DNA of 64,000 bases, taken from assembly GCF_963259705.1 (NCBI RefSeq), contig NC_081842.1:91812433-91876432 (forward strand), read 5' to 3'. A model generated the notes under the pieces. The model was given only the letters and a program-made list of their open reading frames with translations, was not told where the DNA came from and made no database searches. The DNA is from Myotis daubentonii. Lineage: Eukaryota > Chordata > Mammalia > Chiroptera > Vespertilionidae. The translations under genes were made by a program, and so were the position numbers. The first letter of the stretch is position 1, and the number at the start of each line of letters is the position of its first letter. Of this stretch, positions 1 to 10,621 are shown piece after piece.

Positions 1-165
1 AGCCAGCAGTCCGGATTGCGAGAGGGATGTCCGACTGCCGGTTTAGGCCCAAATCCTGTAAACTGCAGTAGGACACCCTTCGAGGGGACCCAGATTGGAG
101 AGGGTGCAGGCCAGGCTGAGGAACACCCTCTCCCCTGTGAATGAATTGCTTGCACCAGGCCACTA

Positions 166-166
<1 letters not shown>
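1..166 (+). mobile_element. HeliBat-type Helitron, 3' end (cut by window edge)
   Basis: The stretch ends in GGCCACTAG followed by T, the expected Helitron 3' terminus (CTAG then host T). A decayed terminal hairpin lies just before it. Bases 26-96 hold an imperfect inverted repeat around a GGATGTCCGACTGCCGG-like arm, seen again in the Helitrons at 24983, 33024 and 34351. No coding capacity is visible. The 5' end lies outside the window. The next base starts a (TA)n run. Confidence 0.8.

Positions 167-211
<45 letters not shown>
167..211. repeat. (TA)n microsatellite
   Basis: About 22 TA units sit directly between the CTAG end of one Helitron and the first bases before the next Helitron's TC start. 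Confidence 0.95.
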
Positions 212-213
<2 letters not shown>

Positions 214-216
214 ATA

Positions 217-849
217 TCCTATTTAATAAAAGAGAAACATGGTAATTGGCGTACGACTGCAACCCTTCCCATTGGCTAATCAGGGCGATATGCAAATTAA
301 CTGCCAGCCAAGATGGCGGCCGGCAGCCAGGCAGCTTGAAACTAACATGAGGCTTGCTTGCTTCAGTGACGGAGGACTCCAACGTTCCCCGCCTGCTGCT
401 GCAGGCCTCTGAGCTGGCAGTTTGAAACATAGTTACAAAAATAGAAGCTAAACAAAACCCCAGAAACCAGCTTTCAGCTAGCCAGGATCTCAGACCTGGA
501 GTTGATACAGAGTTTTGATTGTAGAACCTAAACAAACCAGATACCTGCTTTCAGCAGCAGAGGCCTAAGAGCTGGAGCCTCAGAGCTAAAGCTGGCTCAG
601 AATAAAAAAAAAAGAAAAAAAGGAGCAGTTGGGAGCTTCAGTCCCAGGCTGAAAACAGCCCTCAGCCCCTTACCCAGACTGACCAAGCACCCCAGTGGGG
701 ACCCCCACCCTGAAGGGTGTGTGACCAGCTGCAAACAGCCACCATCCCCTCATCCAGGCTGGCCAGGCACCCCAGTGGGGACCCCCACCCTGATCCGGGA
801 CACACTTCAGGGCAAACAAGCCAGGCCCCACCCATGCACCAGGCCTCTA
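217..849 (+). mobile_element. Fused Helitron, unit 1
   Basis: It begins with A|TCCTATTTAATAAAAG, the HeliBat 5' end (host A, then TC). The body has an ATGCAAATTAA box, a CAAGATGGCGGC stretch and about two copies of a roughly 80-bp repeat around CACCCCAGTGGGGACCCCCACCCTG (660-805). It ends GCACCAGGCCTCTA with no left hairpin arm and no CTAG, and runs straight into a second Helitron 5' end. The same arrangement, reversed, occurs at 13271-14341, 19207-20367 and 47008-48176. Non-autonomous; no Rep/helicase coding sequence. Confidence 0.8.
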
Positions 850-1774
850 TTCAATATAGCAAAAGGGTAATATGCTTCCCAGCACCAGGATCAGCATGAC
901 AGGGGGCAGCGCCCAAACCCCCTGATCGCCCTGTGGCTCTGTGTATGACAGGGGGCAGGGCCACAACCTCCCTATTGGCCCTGCTCTGTTCCTGAGAGAG
1001 GAAGGCACCCCAACCCCCTGATCAGCCCTGATCTGTGCCTGATGGGGGGAGCTCCCCAACCTCCAGATCGCCCTGAGGCTCTGTGTGTGACAGGGTGTGG
1101 CGCCCCAACCCCCCCACCCCATGGGCCCTGCTCTGTGTGTGACAGGGTAGAGCCATAACATCCCCATCGGCCCTGCCCTGAGTGTGACAGTGGCGGCGCC
1201 CCAACCCCCTGATGGGCCCTGCTCTGTGCGTGACAGGGGGGAGCTCCCCAACCCCCTGATCAGCCCTGCTCTGTGCATGACAGGGAGGAGCTCCCCAACC
1301 TCCTCCTGATCGGCCCTGCTCTGTGCATGACAGGGGGCAGCACCCCAACCCCCTGATTGGCCCTGCTCTGTGCGTGACAGGGGGTGGCACCCCAACCCCC
1401 TGATTGGCCCTGCTCTGTGCATGACAGGGGGCAGCACCCCAACCCCCTGATTGGCCCTGCTCTGTGCGTGACAGGGGGTGGCACCGCAACCTCCCCATCG
1501 ACCCTGCCTTGAGTGTGACAGGGGGCGGTGCCCCAACCCCCCAATCGGCCCTACCCTGAGCGTGACTGAGGGTAGCATCACAACCTCCCAATCGGCCCTG
1601 CTCTGAGCCTGACCAGGGGCTGCACCTAGGGATAAGGCCTGCCTTCTGCCACCCAGGAGCAGGCCTAAGCCAGCAGGTCGTTATCTCCTGAGGGGTTCCC
1701 AGACTGCGAGAGGGCACAGGCCGGGCTGAGGGACCCCCCTCCCCCCTGAGTGCACAAATTTTTGTGCACCGGGC

Positions 1775-1780
<6 letters not shown>
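850..1780 (+). mobile_element. Fused Helitron, unit 2, with internal minisatellite
   Basis: It starts TTCAATATAGCAAAAGGG, a mutated form of the TCCTATATAGTAAAAGGG start seen in sister copies, and continues with the typical TAATATGC box. Near the 3' end is an intact hairpin, GTGCACAAATTTTTGTGCAC (1750-1769), then CGGGCCTCT. The final CTAG is blurred into a (CT)n(TA)n run. Most of the body (895-1610) is a minisatellite listed separately. The long minus-strand open frames across this unit are repeat translations, not genes. Confidence 0.8.
895..1610. repeat. 47-bp minisatellite inside Helitron
   Basis: About fifteen head-to-tail units of roughly 47 bp, each built from CCCTGCTCTGTGCGTGACAG, a G-run and CACCCCAACCCCCTGAT. 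Units differ by point changes and a few indels; the central ones (about 1210-1490) are most alike. G-rich on one strand and C-rich on the other. Because the period is not a multiple of three, reading frames rotate, which produces overlapping minus-strand ORFs with a similar repeated peptide in different frames. Confidence 0.9.

Positions 1781-1814
<34 letters not shown>
1773..1814. repeat. (CT)n(TA)n microsatellite at Helitron end
   Basis: A (CT)n tract passes into (TA)n exactly where GGCCTCTAG|TA of the Helitron terminus is expected, so the repeat probably grew from that junction. Confidence 0.85.
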
Positions 1815-1815
<1 letters not shown>

Positions 1816-1839
1816 GTTTTTTAATGTTTCTATTAACTT

Positions 1840-1881
<42 letters not shown>

Positions 1882-1982
1882 CAGATCAACTGCCTCTTAA
1901 ATGCCCCCTACTGTGGATAGAACCCACATCCCAGTCAGGTGCCTTAACTGGGAACTGAACCGGTGACCACACAGGCCAAGCA
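1815..1982 (-). mobile_element. VES-type SINE, decayed
   Basis: Reversed order of VES parts: a T-rich tail, an expanded (GA)n block, GATCAACTGCCTCTTAAATG, a CCCCCTACTG segment, then the degenerate tRNA-related promoter region (GGAACTGAACCGGTGACC). Non-coding; would depend on L1 enzymes for mobility. Confidence 0.75.
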
Positions 1983-2007
1983 GCCTTTATATATAATTTT
2001 CAACCTG

Positions 2008-2012
2008 ACATT

Positions 2013-2059
<47 letters not shown>

Positions 2060-2062
2060 TTT
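2008..2062. repeat. (TTTA)n, L1 poly(A)-derived tail, with target duplication
   Basis: A pure TTTA array of about twelve units forms the tail of the minus-strand L1. ACATTTTAT at 2008-2016 recurs at 10608-10616 just beyond the L1 5' end and is the probable target-site duplication. Confidence 0.85.
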
Positions 2063-2341
2063 TTGTAGTAATTTTTTAATTGTTTTATTGCTTAAAGTAT
2101 TACAAAGAGTATTATATATGTCTTCTTCTTTTTTCTTCCTTTGACCTTCCCCTAGCCTCCCATACCCCCCCAGTGCCTTGTGTCCAATGGTTATGCTTAT
2201 ATGCATGCATACATGTCCTTCGGTTGATCTCTTACCCACCCCCCCCAACCCTCCATGGCCTTCCTGCTGTAGTTTGACAGTCTGTTCGATGTTGCATTGC
2301 CTCTGTATCTATTTTTGTTCATCAGTTTATAATGGTCTTAA

Positions 2342-5300
2342 TTATCCATAAATGAGTGAGATCATGTGGTATTTTTCTTTCATTGACTGGCTTATTTCTC
2401 TTAGCATAATGCTCTCCAGTTCCATCCATGCTGTTGCAAATGGTAAGAATTCCTTCTTTTTTACAGCAGCATAGTATTCCATTGTGTAGTTGTACCATAG
2501 TTTTCTAATCCATTCATCTGCTGATGGGCACTTAGGCTGTTTCCAGATCTTAGCCATGGAAAATTGTGCTGCTATTAACATATGGGTGCATATATCCTTT
2601 CTGATAGGTGTTTCTGTTTTCTTGGGATATATTCCTAGACGTGGGATCACTGGGTCAAATGGGAGTTCCATTTTTAACCTTTTGAGGAAACTCCATACTG
2701 TCTTCCACAGTGGCTGCACCAGTCTGCATTCCCACCTGCAGTGCACGAGTGTTCCCTTTTCTCCACATCCTTGCCAGCACTTGTTTGTTGATGATAGCCA
2801 TTCTGACAGGTGTGAGATGGTACCTCATTTTTGTTTTGATTTACATTTCTCAGATGATTAGTGACTTAGAGCATGTTTTCATATGTCTCTTGGCTTTCTG
2901 AATGTCCTCTTTTGAAAAGTGCCTACTTAGGTCCTTTGCCCATTTTTTGATTGGGTTATTTATCTTCCTTTTGTTAAATTGTATGAGTTCCCTATAAACT
3001 TTGGAGATTAAATCCTTATGGGTGATAACATTGACAAATATGTTCTCCCATGCAGTGGGCCTTCTTGTTCTTTTGTTAATGTTTTCTTTTGCTGTGCAGA
3101 AGTTTTTATTTTGATGTAGTCCCATTTGTTTATTTTCTCTTTAGTTTCCAATGCCCTAGGAGCTGTATCGGTGAAGAAGTTGCTTTGGCATATGTCTGAG
3201 ATTTTATTGCCTTTGGATTCCTCTAGTATTTTTATGGTTTCTCGTCTTACATTTAATTCCTTTATCCATTTTGAGTTAATTTGTGTGTATCGTACAAGTT
3301 GGTGGTCTAGTTTCATTTTTTTGTATGTATCTTTCCAATTTTCCCAACATCATTCATTGAAGAGACTGTCTTGACTCCATTGTATGTTCTTGCCTACTTT
3401 GTCAAATATTAATTGAGCATATTGGTTTGGGTTGATTTCTGGGCTCTCTATTCTATTCTATTGATCTATATGTCTGTTCTTGTGCCAGTACCAGGCAGTT
3501 TTGAGAACAGTGGCTTTGTAATACAGCTTGATATCTGGTATTGAGATCCCACCTACTTTGTTATTTCTCAGGATTGCTGCAGCTATTTGGAGTCTTTTTT
3601 TATTCCAGATGAATTTTTGGAGAGTTTGTTCTAGGTCTGTGAAATATGCCGTTGGTATTTTAATGGGAAGTGCGTTGAATTTATAGATTGCTTTGGGTAG
3701 TATGGACATTTTAATGATGTTGATTCTTCCAATCCATTAACATGGTATGTGCTTCCATTTGTTTATGTCTGCCTCTATCTCTTTTTTCAATATCATGTAG
3801 TTTTCTGAGTAGAAGTCTTTTACCACTTTAGTTAAGTTTATTCCTAGGTATCTTAATTTTTTTGGTGCGATGGTAAATGGGATTGTTTTTTTAGTCTCTC
3901 TTTCTGTAAGTTCACTATTGGTGTATAGAAATGCCATAGATTTCTTGGCATTAATATTGTTTCCTGCTACATTGCTGAATTCATTTATTAAGTCTAATAA
4001 TTTTTTGATGGAGTCTTTAGGGTTTTTTATGTACAATATCCTGTCATCTGCAAATAAGGACAGTTTTACTTCTCCTTTTCCAATTTGGAGGCCTTTTATT
4101 TCTTCTTCTTGCCTAATTGCAATTGCTAATACTTCCAATACTATGTTGAACATGAGTGATGAGAGTGGGCATCCCTTTCTTGTTCCTGTTCTTAGGGGAA
4201 ATGGTTTTAGGTTTTGTCCATTGAGTATGATGTTGGCTGTGGGTTTGTCATATATGGCTTTTATTATGTTGAGGTATGATCCTTCTATTCCCACCTTGCT
4301 GAGAGTTTTTATCAAAAATGTGTGTTGGATTTTGTCAAATGCTTTTTCTGCATCAATTGATATGACTATGTGGTTTTTTTCTTTCAATTTGTTTATGTGA
4401 TGTATCATGTTTATTGATTTTCGGATATTGTACCATCCTTGCATCCCTGGGATAAATCCTATTTGGTCGTGGTGTATGATCTTTCTGATGTACTGCTGGA
4501 TCCTATTTGCTAAGATTTTGTTGAGGATTTTAGCATCTATGTTCATGTTGAGATATTGGCCTGTAATTCTCTTTCATTTGTGTTGTCTTTACCTGGTTTT
4601 GGTATTAGGGTGATGCTGGCTTCATAGAATGAACTTGGAAGTGTGCCTTCCTCTTGAATTTTTTTGGAATAGTCTAAGGAGGATAGGTTTTAGTTCTTCC
4701 TTGAATGTTTGGTAAAACTCCCCTGTGAAGCCGTCTGGCCCTGGGCTTTTGTTTGCTGGAAGCTTTTTGATGACTGCTTCAATTTCTTCCATAGTTATTG
4801 GCCTAGTGAGATTTTTAGGTTCTTCCTGATTGAGTTTTGGAAGGTTGTATTTTTCTAGGAATATTTCCATTTCCTCCAGGTTGTCTGGTTTGTTGGAGTA
4901 GAGTTGTTCATAGTATTTTTTAACAATCCCTTGTATTTCTGTGTGGTCTGTTGTTATTTCGCCTCTATCATTTCTAATTTTGTTTATTTGGGTTCTCTCT
5001 CTTTGTTTCTTGGTGAGCCTGGCTAGAGGTTTATCATCTTGTTTATCCTTTCAAAGAACCAGCACTTGGTTTCATTGATTTTACGTTTTGTTGTTTTGTT
5101 TTTTTTTTTTTTGGTTTCTATGTCATTTATTTCTGCTCTAATCTTTATTATCTCCTTCCTTCTGCTCACTCTGGGCTTTTCTTGATGCTCTCTTTCTAAT
5201 TCTTTGAGATGTAGAGTTAGATGATTTACTACCATCTTTTTCTTGTTTTTTGAGGTAGGCCTGTGGAGCTATAAACTTCCCTCTCAGGACTGCTTTCATT

Positions 5301-6490
5301 GCGTCCCAAAGGTTTTGGATTGCTGTTTTTATTGTCATTAGTTTCCAGGATGTTTTTAATTTCTTCTTTGATCTCATTGGTGATTCAATCAATATTTAAT
5401 AACATGCTATTCAGCTTCCAAGTGTTTGAGTGTTTTGGATTGTTTTCATTGTAGTTTATTTCTAATATTATGTCCTTGTGATCTGAGAAGATGCTTGGTA
5501 TGATTTCAATCTTCTTGAATTTGGGGAGACTGTGCTTGTTACCTAATATGTGGTCTAATTTTGATAATGTCCCATGTGCACTTGAGAAGAACAGATATTC
5601 CATTGCACTGGGGTGAAATGTCCTGAAGATGTCAATTAAGTCCATCTGATCTAGTGAGTCATTTAGGATTGCTGTTTCTTTGCTCATTTTTTGTCTAGAG
5701 CAGGGGTGGGCAAAGTATTTGAGTCGAGGGCCATAATGGGTTCTTAAACTGGACGTGAGGGCTGGAACAAAAGCATGGATGGAGTTTTTGTGTGAACTTA
5801 TATAAATTCAAAGTAAACATCATTACATAAAAGGGTACAGTCTTGTTTTTTTTTTTTTTTTTAGTTTTATTCATTTCAAACGGGCCGGATCCGGCCCGCG
5901 GGCTGTAGTTTTCCCATGGCTGGTCTAGAGGATTTATCCAGTGATGTCAGTGGTGTATTAAAGTCCCCTACTATGATTGTATTTTTGTCAATCTCTCCCT
6001 TGATATCTTCCCAGAGTTATTTTTATGTATTTGGGTGCTCCTGAATTGGGTGCATATATGTTTATCAGGGTTATATACTCTTGTTGTATCGATCCCTTTA
6101 TATTATGAAGCGGCCTTCCTTATCTCTTGTTATGGCCTTCACTTTGAGGTCTATTTTGTCTGATATAAGTATTGCTACCCCAGCTTTTTTTTCATTTCCA
6201 TTTGCCTGAAAGATATTTTTCCATCCCTTCACTTTCAGTCTGGGTGAGTTCCTTGTTCTGAGGTGGGTCTCTTGTAGACTGCAAATATATGGGTCATGTT
6301 TTTTTCTCCATTACGCCACTCATTGTCTTTTGATTGGAGCATTTAGTCCATTTACGTTTAAAGGTATTATTGAAAGGTACTTGTTTGTAGCCATTTTTAT
6401 TTTTTGTGCCTGTTTTCTTTCTTAGCTTTGTATTTCTTCGTTTTACATCAGTCCTTTTAGCATTTTTTTGCATTTCTGGCTTGGTAGTGA
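2342..6490 (-). pseudogene. L1 ORF2 (endonuclease-reverse transcriptase), broken
   Basis: ORF2 protein nicks DNA and reverse-transcribes L1 RNA. Recognisable fragments in protein order: endonuclease N-part (6490-5930, no long frame), endonuclease C-part with SKLDHILGN and FSDHKDIILEIN (5687-5385), linker (5392-5023), [13 protein letters not shown] (4870-4622), the reverse-transcriptase core with [17 protein letters not shown] and LSLFADD motifs (4546-3737; the usual FADD catalytic box is present), thumb (3709-3458), and the C-terminal region ending near 2342 with IYTMEYYAA-like and cysteine-rich remnants. At least six frame breaks separate these pieces, and a hAT element interrupts the endonuclease at 5701-5922. 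Confidence 0.9.
5701..5922. mobile_element. Non-autonomous hAT MITE, copy 1
   Basis: Termini CAGGGGTGGGCAAA and TTTTCCCATGGCTG are imperfect inverted repeats. The 8-bp target duplication GTCTAGAG is exact at 5693-5700 and 5923-5930. A CCGGATCCGGCCCG palindrome lies near the right end. It interrupts the L1 endonuclease region. Same family as 8853-9082 and 57846-58058. Confidence 0.92.
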
Positions 6491-6499
6491 TAAACTCCT

Positions 6500-7334
6500 T
6501 TAGCCTTTTGTGTCTGTGCAGCTTCTTATTTCCTCTTCAATTTTGAATGATAGCCTTGGTGGATAGAGTATTCTTGGATTCAGTCCCTTGCTTTGCATCA
6601 CTTTGTAAATTTCCGTCCATTCTTTTCTGGCCTGATGTGTCTCTTGAGAAATCATTTGACAATCTAATGGGAGATCCCTTGTATGTAACTTTCCGTATCT
6701 CTCTTGCACCTTTTAAGATTGTCTCTTTGTCCTGAACATTTGCCATGGTAATTATGATGTGTCTTGGTGTGGGTCTTTTCAGGTTCATCTTGTTTGGGAC
6801 TCTCTGCTGCTTGTGTGACTTTTTTCTTCTCCATCTCAGGGAAGTTTTCTGACATTATTTCTTCAAATAGGTTTTCTAACCCTTGTTCCTCTACTCTTCC
6901 TGTTGTTCTGGCACCCCTATTATTCATATGTTGCTTCGTTTCATGTTGTTCTATAATTCCCTTAGGCTCTCCTCCTGCCTTTTAATTTTTTTCTCCAATT
7001 TCAGTTCAGTTTGGGTGTGTTTTGCTTCCCTGTCTTCTAATTCACTAATTTGGTCCTCCGCTTCTCCTAGTCTATTGTTGAAACTTTCCATGGTGTTATT
7101 TATTGCAGCTATATCACTCTTCATTTCTTCTTGATTCTTACATACGTTGTTGCTTTTTTCGTCCATTTCTTCTTTATTCCTGCATAAGTTGTTGATTTTT
7201 TCCTCCATCCAGTTTATGCACTCTAGGACCCTTATTCTGAATTATTTTTCTGACATGTTGCTTGCCTCTGTTTCACTTAGCTGCTTTTCTGGCGAGTCCT
7301 TTTTTTTCCTTTGGGGGTTTCTTTTTCTACCCAT
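6500..7334 (-). pseudogene. L1 ORF1 (RNA-binding protein), frameshifted
   Basis: ORF1 protein forms trimers and coats L1 RNA. A start ATG at 7334 opens MGRKRNPQRKKKDS, which soon meets an in-frame TAA. The same frame then continues through a coiled-coil stretch (7208-6951), followed by the RRM-like part in another frame (6927-6664, NLFEEIMSENFP) and the C-terminal RNA-binding domain split over two frames (6788-6537 with RPTPRHIIITM; 6709-6500 with KEWTEIYKVMQ). The product is non-functional as read. The gap to ORF2 is short, as in other L1s. Confidence 0.88.
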
Positions 7335-8747
7335 GTTTGATCTCACCGACAGATCTAGATGTTGAGTTGTTCAGGGGCTGCTCCTTGGGTGGCAGTGGCT
7401 CCTCAAGCTGCGGTTGTGGTAGTAGCTGCTCCTCAGTTGGCAATAGATCCTCTGGTGGATGCTGTTCACTGCTGTGGTGGCTCTTTTGGCTGGTCGGGGG
7501 AGGCTTCTCACACAGCTGCTGTTCCTCAGACAGAGGGTGTGCTGATCACCAGGCTGCTGTTCCTTGTATGGGGGCGGGCTACACATGCAGTTGCTACTCC
7601 TTGAACTGGGGCATACTGCTCACGTGGCTGCTGTTCCTTGGATGGGAACTGGCTGAATGCTGCTGTGGTTCCTCTGATGTGGTCGGCTGCTTGTGGGGCT
7701 ACTGCTCCTTGGACATGGGCAGGTTGATTTCAAGCCTATTGCTCTTCAGACAGGGGTGGGCTGCTCGCGCGGCTGCTGCTCTTTGAACAGGAGTGAGCTG
7801 CACATGTGGCTGCTTCTCCTCAGATGGGGATAGGCCACTCACCCGGCTGCTGCTCGTCGGATAGGTGCAGGTTGTGTGTGGCTCTGCTCCTTGGACTGGT
7901 GCATGCCGCACAGGGCTGCCGCTCCTCGGACATGGGTGGTCTGCTCTTGTGGCTGCTGCTCCTCGGACCGGGGTGGGCTGCTGCTGCTCCTTGAATGGGC
8001 ATGGGCTGCTTGCAGAACTTATGCTCCTTGGATGGGGGTGGGCTTCTCACACAGCTGTTGCTCCTTGGATTGGGTAGGCTGCTCATGCAGCTGCTGCTGC
8101 TTGGGCGAGGGCAAGATGCTTGTGCAGCTGCTGCTGCTTGGGCGAGGGCAAGATGCTTGTGCAGCTGCTGCTCCTCAGACTGGTGCAGGGTGCAGGCTGT
8201 GCCCAGCTTCTACTCCTCGGATGGAGGCCGGCTGCACAGGGCTGCTGCTCCTCAGACGTAGGCAGACTGCTTGTGCGGCTGCTGCTCCTCGGTTAGGGGA
8301 CTGGGCTGCTCACATAGCTGCTGCTCCTTGGACAAGGGCAGGCCACATGAGGCTGCTGCTCTTAGGCCTAGGGCAGGCTGCTCACATGTCTGCTGCTCAT
8401 GTGGTTTTAGTGCCCTGGACTAAAGCGCTGGGCTGGTCAGAGGGGAGCGTGCTTCAGAACTCACAGAAACCTGCTCCTGGTGTGGCTGGAGACTCGGTGA
8501 CCGTGGGACCACAGCAGAGGTAGCAGGTTCCTGGCAGGGGTGGCTTTAGAGTCCCAGGTGTTACCTGAGGGCACCCTGGGTGGAGGTGAGGCTGGGCTCT
8601 CAGTTACATCAGCTCTCCCCTTCAAAAAGGCAAGGCCTCTGAAGAAGAGCTGGCCTCCTGGTCCTGTTTGCAATGGTAGCAGAGGCTGCCTAGTTAGGCT
8701 AGACTGGCTAGCCTGCCTCCGAAGGTCCTGTGGGGCCTAACTGTGCC

Positions 8748-8789
8748 TCACTCACACACACACACATACACACACACACCACGCACAAC
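8748..8789. repeat. (CA)n microsatellite, interrupted
   Basis: CA-rich tract broken by TA and GCA units within the L1 5'UTR. Confidence 0.85.
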
Positions 8790-8852
8790 CACACATTCCT
8801 CTTTTGTACCCTCGCTGCTGCCTTCTTCCTGCCTCTGTAGATGGGTCTAGGG

Positions 8853-9082
8853 CAGGGGTGGGCAAACTTTTTGACTCGAGGGCCACAATGGGTTCTTAAA
8901 CTGGACCGGAGGGCCGGAACAAAAGCATGGATGGAGTGTTTGTGTGAACTAATACATGTTAACACTGCTGCTGGTGAAGGAGCGGAGGGGAGAGCAAGAG
9001 AACCCTCCGCTCTTTCCGTGGGCTGGATAGAACAGCCGAATGGGCCGGATCCGGTCCGTGGGCCGTAGTTTGCCCACGGCTG
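8853..9082. mobile_element. Non-autonomous hAT MITE, copy 2
   Basis: Begins CAGGGGTGGGCAAACTTTTT and ends GTTTGCCCACGGCTG, with an exact 8-bp duplication GTCTAGGG at 8845-8852 and 9083-9090. Inserted in the L1 5'UTR. Its middle differs from copy 1 (CTCTTTCCGTGGGCTGG in place of the T-rich block), so it may belong to a sub-family. Confidence 0.92.
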
Positions 9083-10621
9083 GTCTAGGGTGTAATTGAC
9101 CCGTTCGTTAATGAAGTTTCTTCTCCAGGTGTCTGGTTATGTGGCTTGCTCTCTAGCACTTTAGCCAGACAGGATAAAATTCACCTTAACAAGACATGAC
9201 CCAAAGGGAACAAAGTATGAATGTACTCAAGGACACCGATAACCCCAATATAAATGACCACCTGAGAAAAGAAAATTAGGGGAGAGAAAAGAGAACACAA
9301 ATGATATCTAAGAGAAAAAAAAAATGATAGGAGAGAAAAGAAAAAGGAGAATATATATATGGAGAAAACACCACAGAACCAATAAATAAACCAAACAAAT
9401 ACAAACATCAAATATTCAGTAAAGAGGGTGGGGGCAGAATCTGTAGAGGCTGAGCTGATATACAGGAAATAAGGTTAAGAATTGGATAAATATGGGGAGG
9501 ACCTCAATTCAGTATAGAGGAAGTAGCAAAGGGATGAGTGGATAAGAAGAGAAAGAAGGGGAACAAAATAATATATTTACAAAAAAGTTGATTTAAAAAA
9601 TGGTATAAAAATAGAAAATAGCAAGTAAAAATAAAATAAAATTGAATGATGAAAAAATAATGTGAAAAGATGTAGAAAATGGAGCAACAAACAAAAAAGC
9701 AAAAAGCAAAAAAACCTATCAAAATAATAATAAAAAATAAAAATGGAAAATTAAAATGTCACTCCTTTGGCTGGCTTAAGATCCCAGTTTTCTGGAATGT
9801 CTGTGATTTTTTTTTTCTGTTTCTGGGACTGAAGGCCAGACCCTGTTAACTCTCAGGGACTAATCAGATTATTTTAATCCTTCGTACCATTCAGGGTGGA
9901 ATCTGGGTGTGGCTGTATTCCTTGCCTGTAGCCTGGAGAGAGCGGTTATAACTTCAGGAGAAAATGGCTGCCCAGGTCCTGGGCTCAGGTGTGACTCAGC
10001 CCTCAAGTTGCTGCCACCTCTCCTGGACCCCCTTCTCTCCCCGCCTCTTCCCAGATTCCACTCGTCTGCACCTTCTCCTGCTCCTCAGCACAGGTGAGTG
10101 TCTGTATCTGAAATGTCCTATGAACAGGGTTCAGTGAAAAAAATAAACACAACAAAAACAAACGCCGGCCGCAGAAATGGGGAAGACTGAGTCTCTGTGA
10201 GCTCCTCTCTTGCCAGCACTGCATGGTCTGGTCAGCGCTTCAGGCTGCCCCCTCTGGGCTCAGTCTTCTGTAATCACAGAACCCAGATAACAAACCCCCG
10301 GCGGCGCCAAGAGTCCTGCGGATGTCCTTTCCCAGCTAGAGGCTGTGCCTGTCCCAAGGGACTCAGCTGGGTGCCGCACGGTTTCCCTCTGACCCTCTGG
10401 GCTCAGAGATCTGGCAAACTTTCCTGCCCAGATCCCTGGTTATTACCTTTCCAGGGGAACTCTGCCCTTTCCTGATGCAAACTGTCTCACCAGCTGAGTC
10501 TCCTTCACCAATTCGGGATGGATGTTATTTGTTTCAGCTGCTCATTCTATTTGCTTGGGGACAAGCCTTGGGACAAGTCTGCCTATTCCACTGCCATCTT
10601 GTCTCCAACATTTTATCTTTT

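Larger units (their letters stand above)
2017..10607 (-). mobile_element. Near full-length L1 LINE with two hAT insertions
   Basis: Read on the minus strand the order is: 5' end with GGAGACAAGATGGCAGTGGA (near 10607), long 5'UTR to 7335, ORF1 (7334 to about 6500), ORF2 (about 6490 to 2342), 3'UTR and a TAAA-rich tail. A 9-bp direct repeat flanks the whole unit. The length of about 8.6 kb includes two MITE insertions of about 230 bp each, giving an L1 of roughly 8.1 kb. Both ORFs carry frameshifts and stops, so it is not autonomous now. Being 5'-complete is unusual, since most L1 copies are truncated. Confidence 0.9.
7335..10607 (-). promoter_or_regulatory. L1 5'UTR, about 3 kb, with CTG-rich tandem block
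   Basis: Sequence between the L1 5' end and ORF1. The first third (plus-strand 9090-10607) is mixed. The part nearest ORF1 (7370-8420) is a degenerate tandem series of roughly 20-70 bp units built on GGCTGCTGCTCCTCGGAC, including a near-exact duplication of about 45 bp at 8090-8180. A short (CA)n lies at 8748-8779. A 230-bp hAT sits at 8853-9082. Promoter function is inferred from position only. Long open frames across the CTG block on both strands are low-complexity artefacts. Confidence 0.7.

Noticed and set aside
847..1882. Long minus-strand open frames (up to 286 codons)
   Set aside because: They are translations of the 47-bp minisatellite in rotating frames, with repeated peptide themes and no domain.
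3870..4613. Plus-strand open frames of 68-176 codons
   Set aside because: Antisense shadows of the L1 reverse-transcriptase region on the minus strand.
7262..8523. Plus- and minus-strand frames rich in Leu/Cys/Ala
   Set aside because: They run through the CTG-rich tandem block of the L1 5'UTR; composition explains them.
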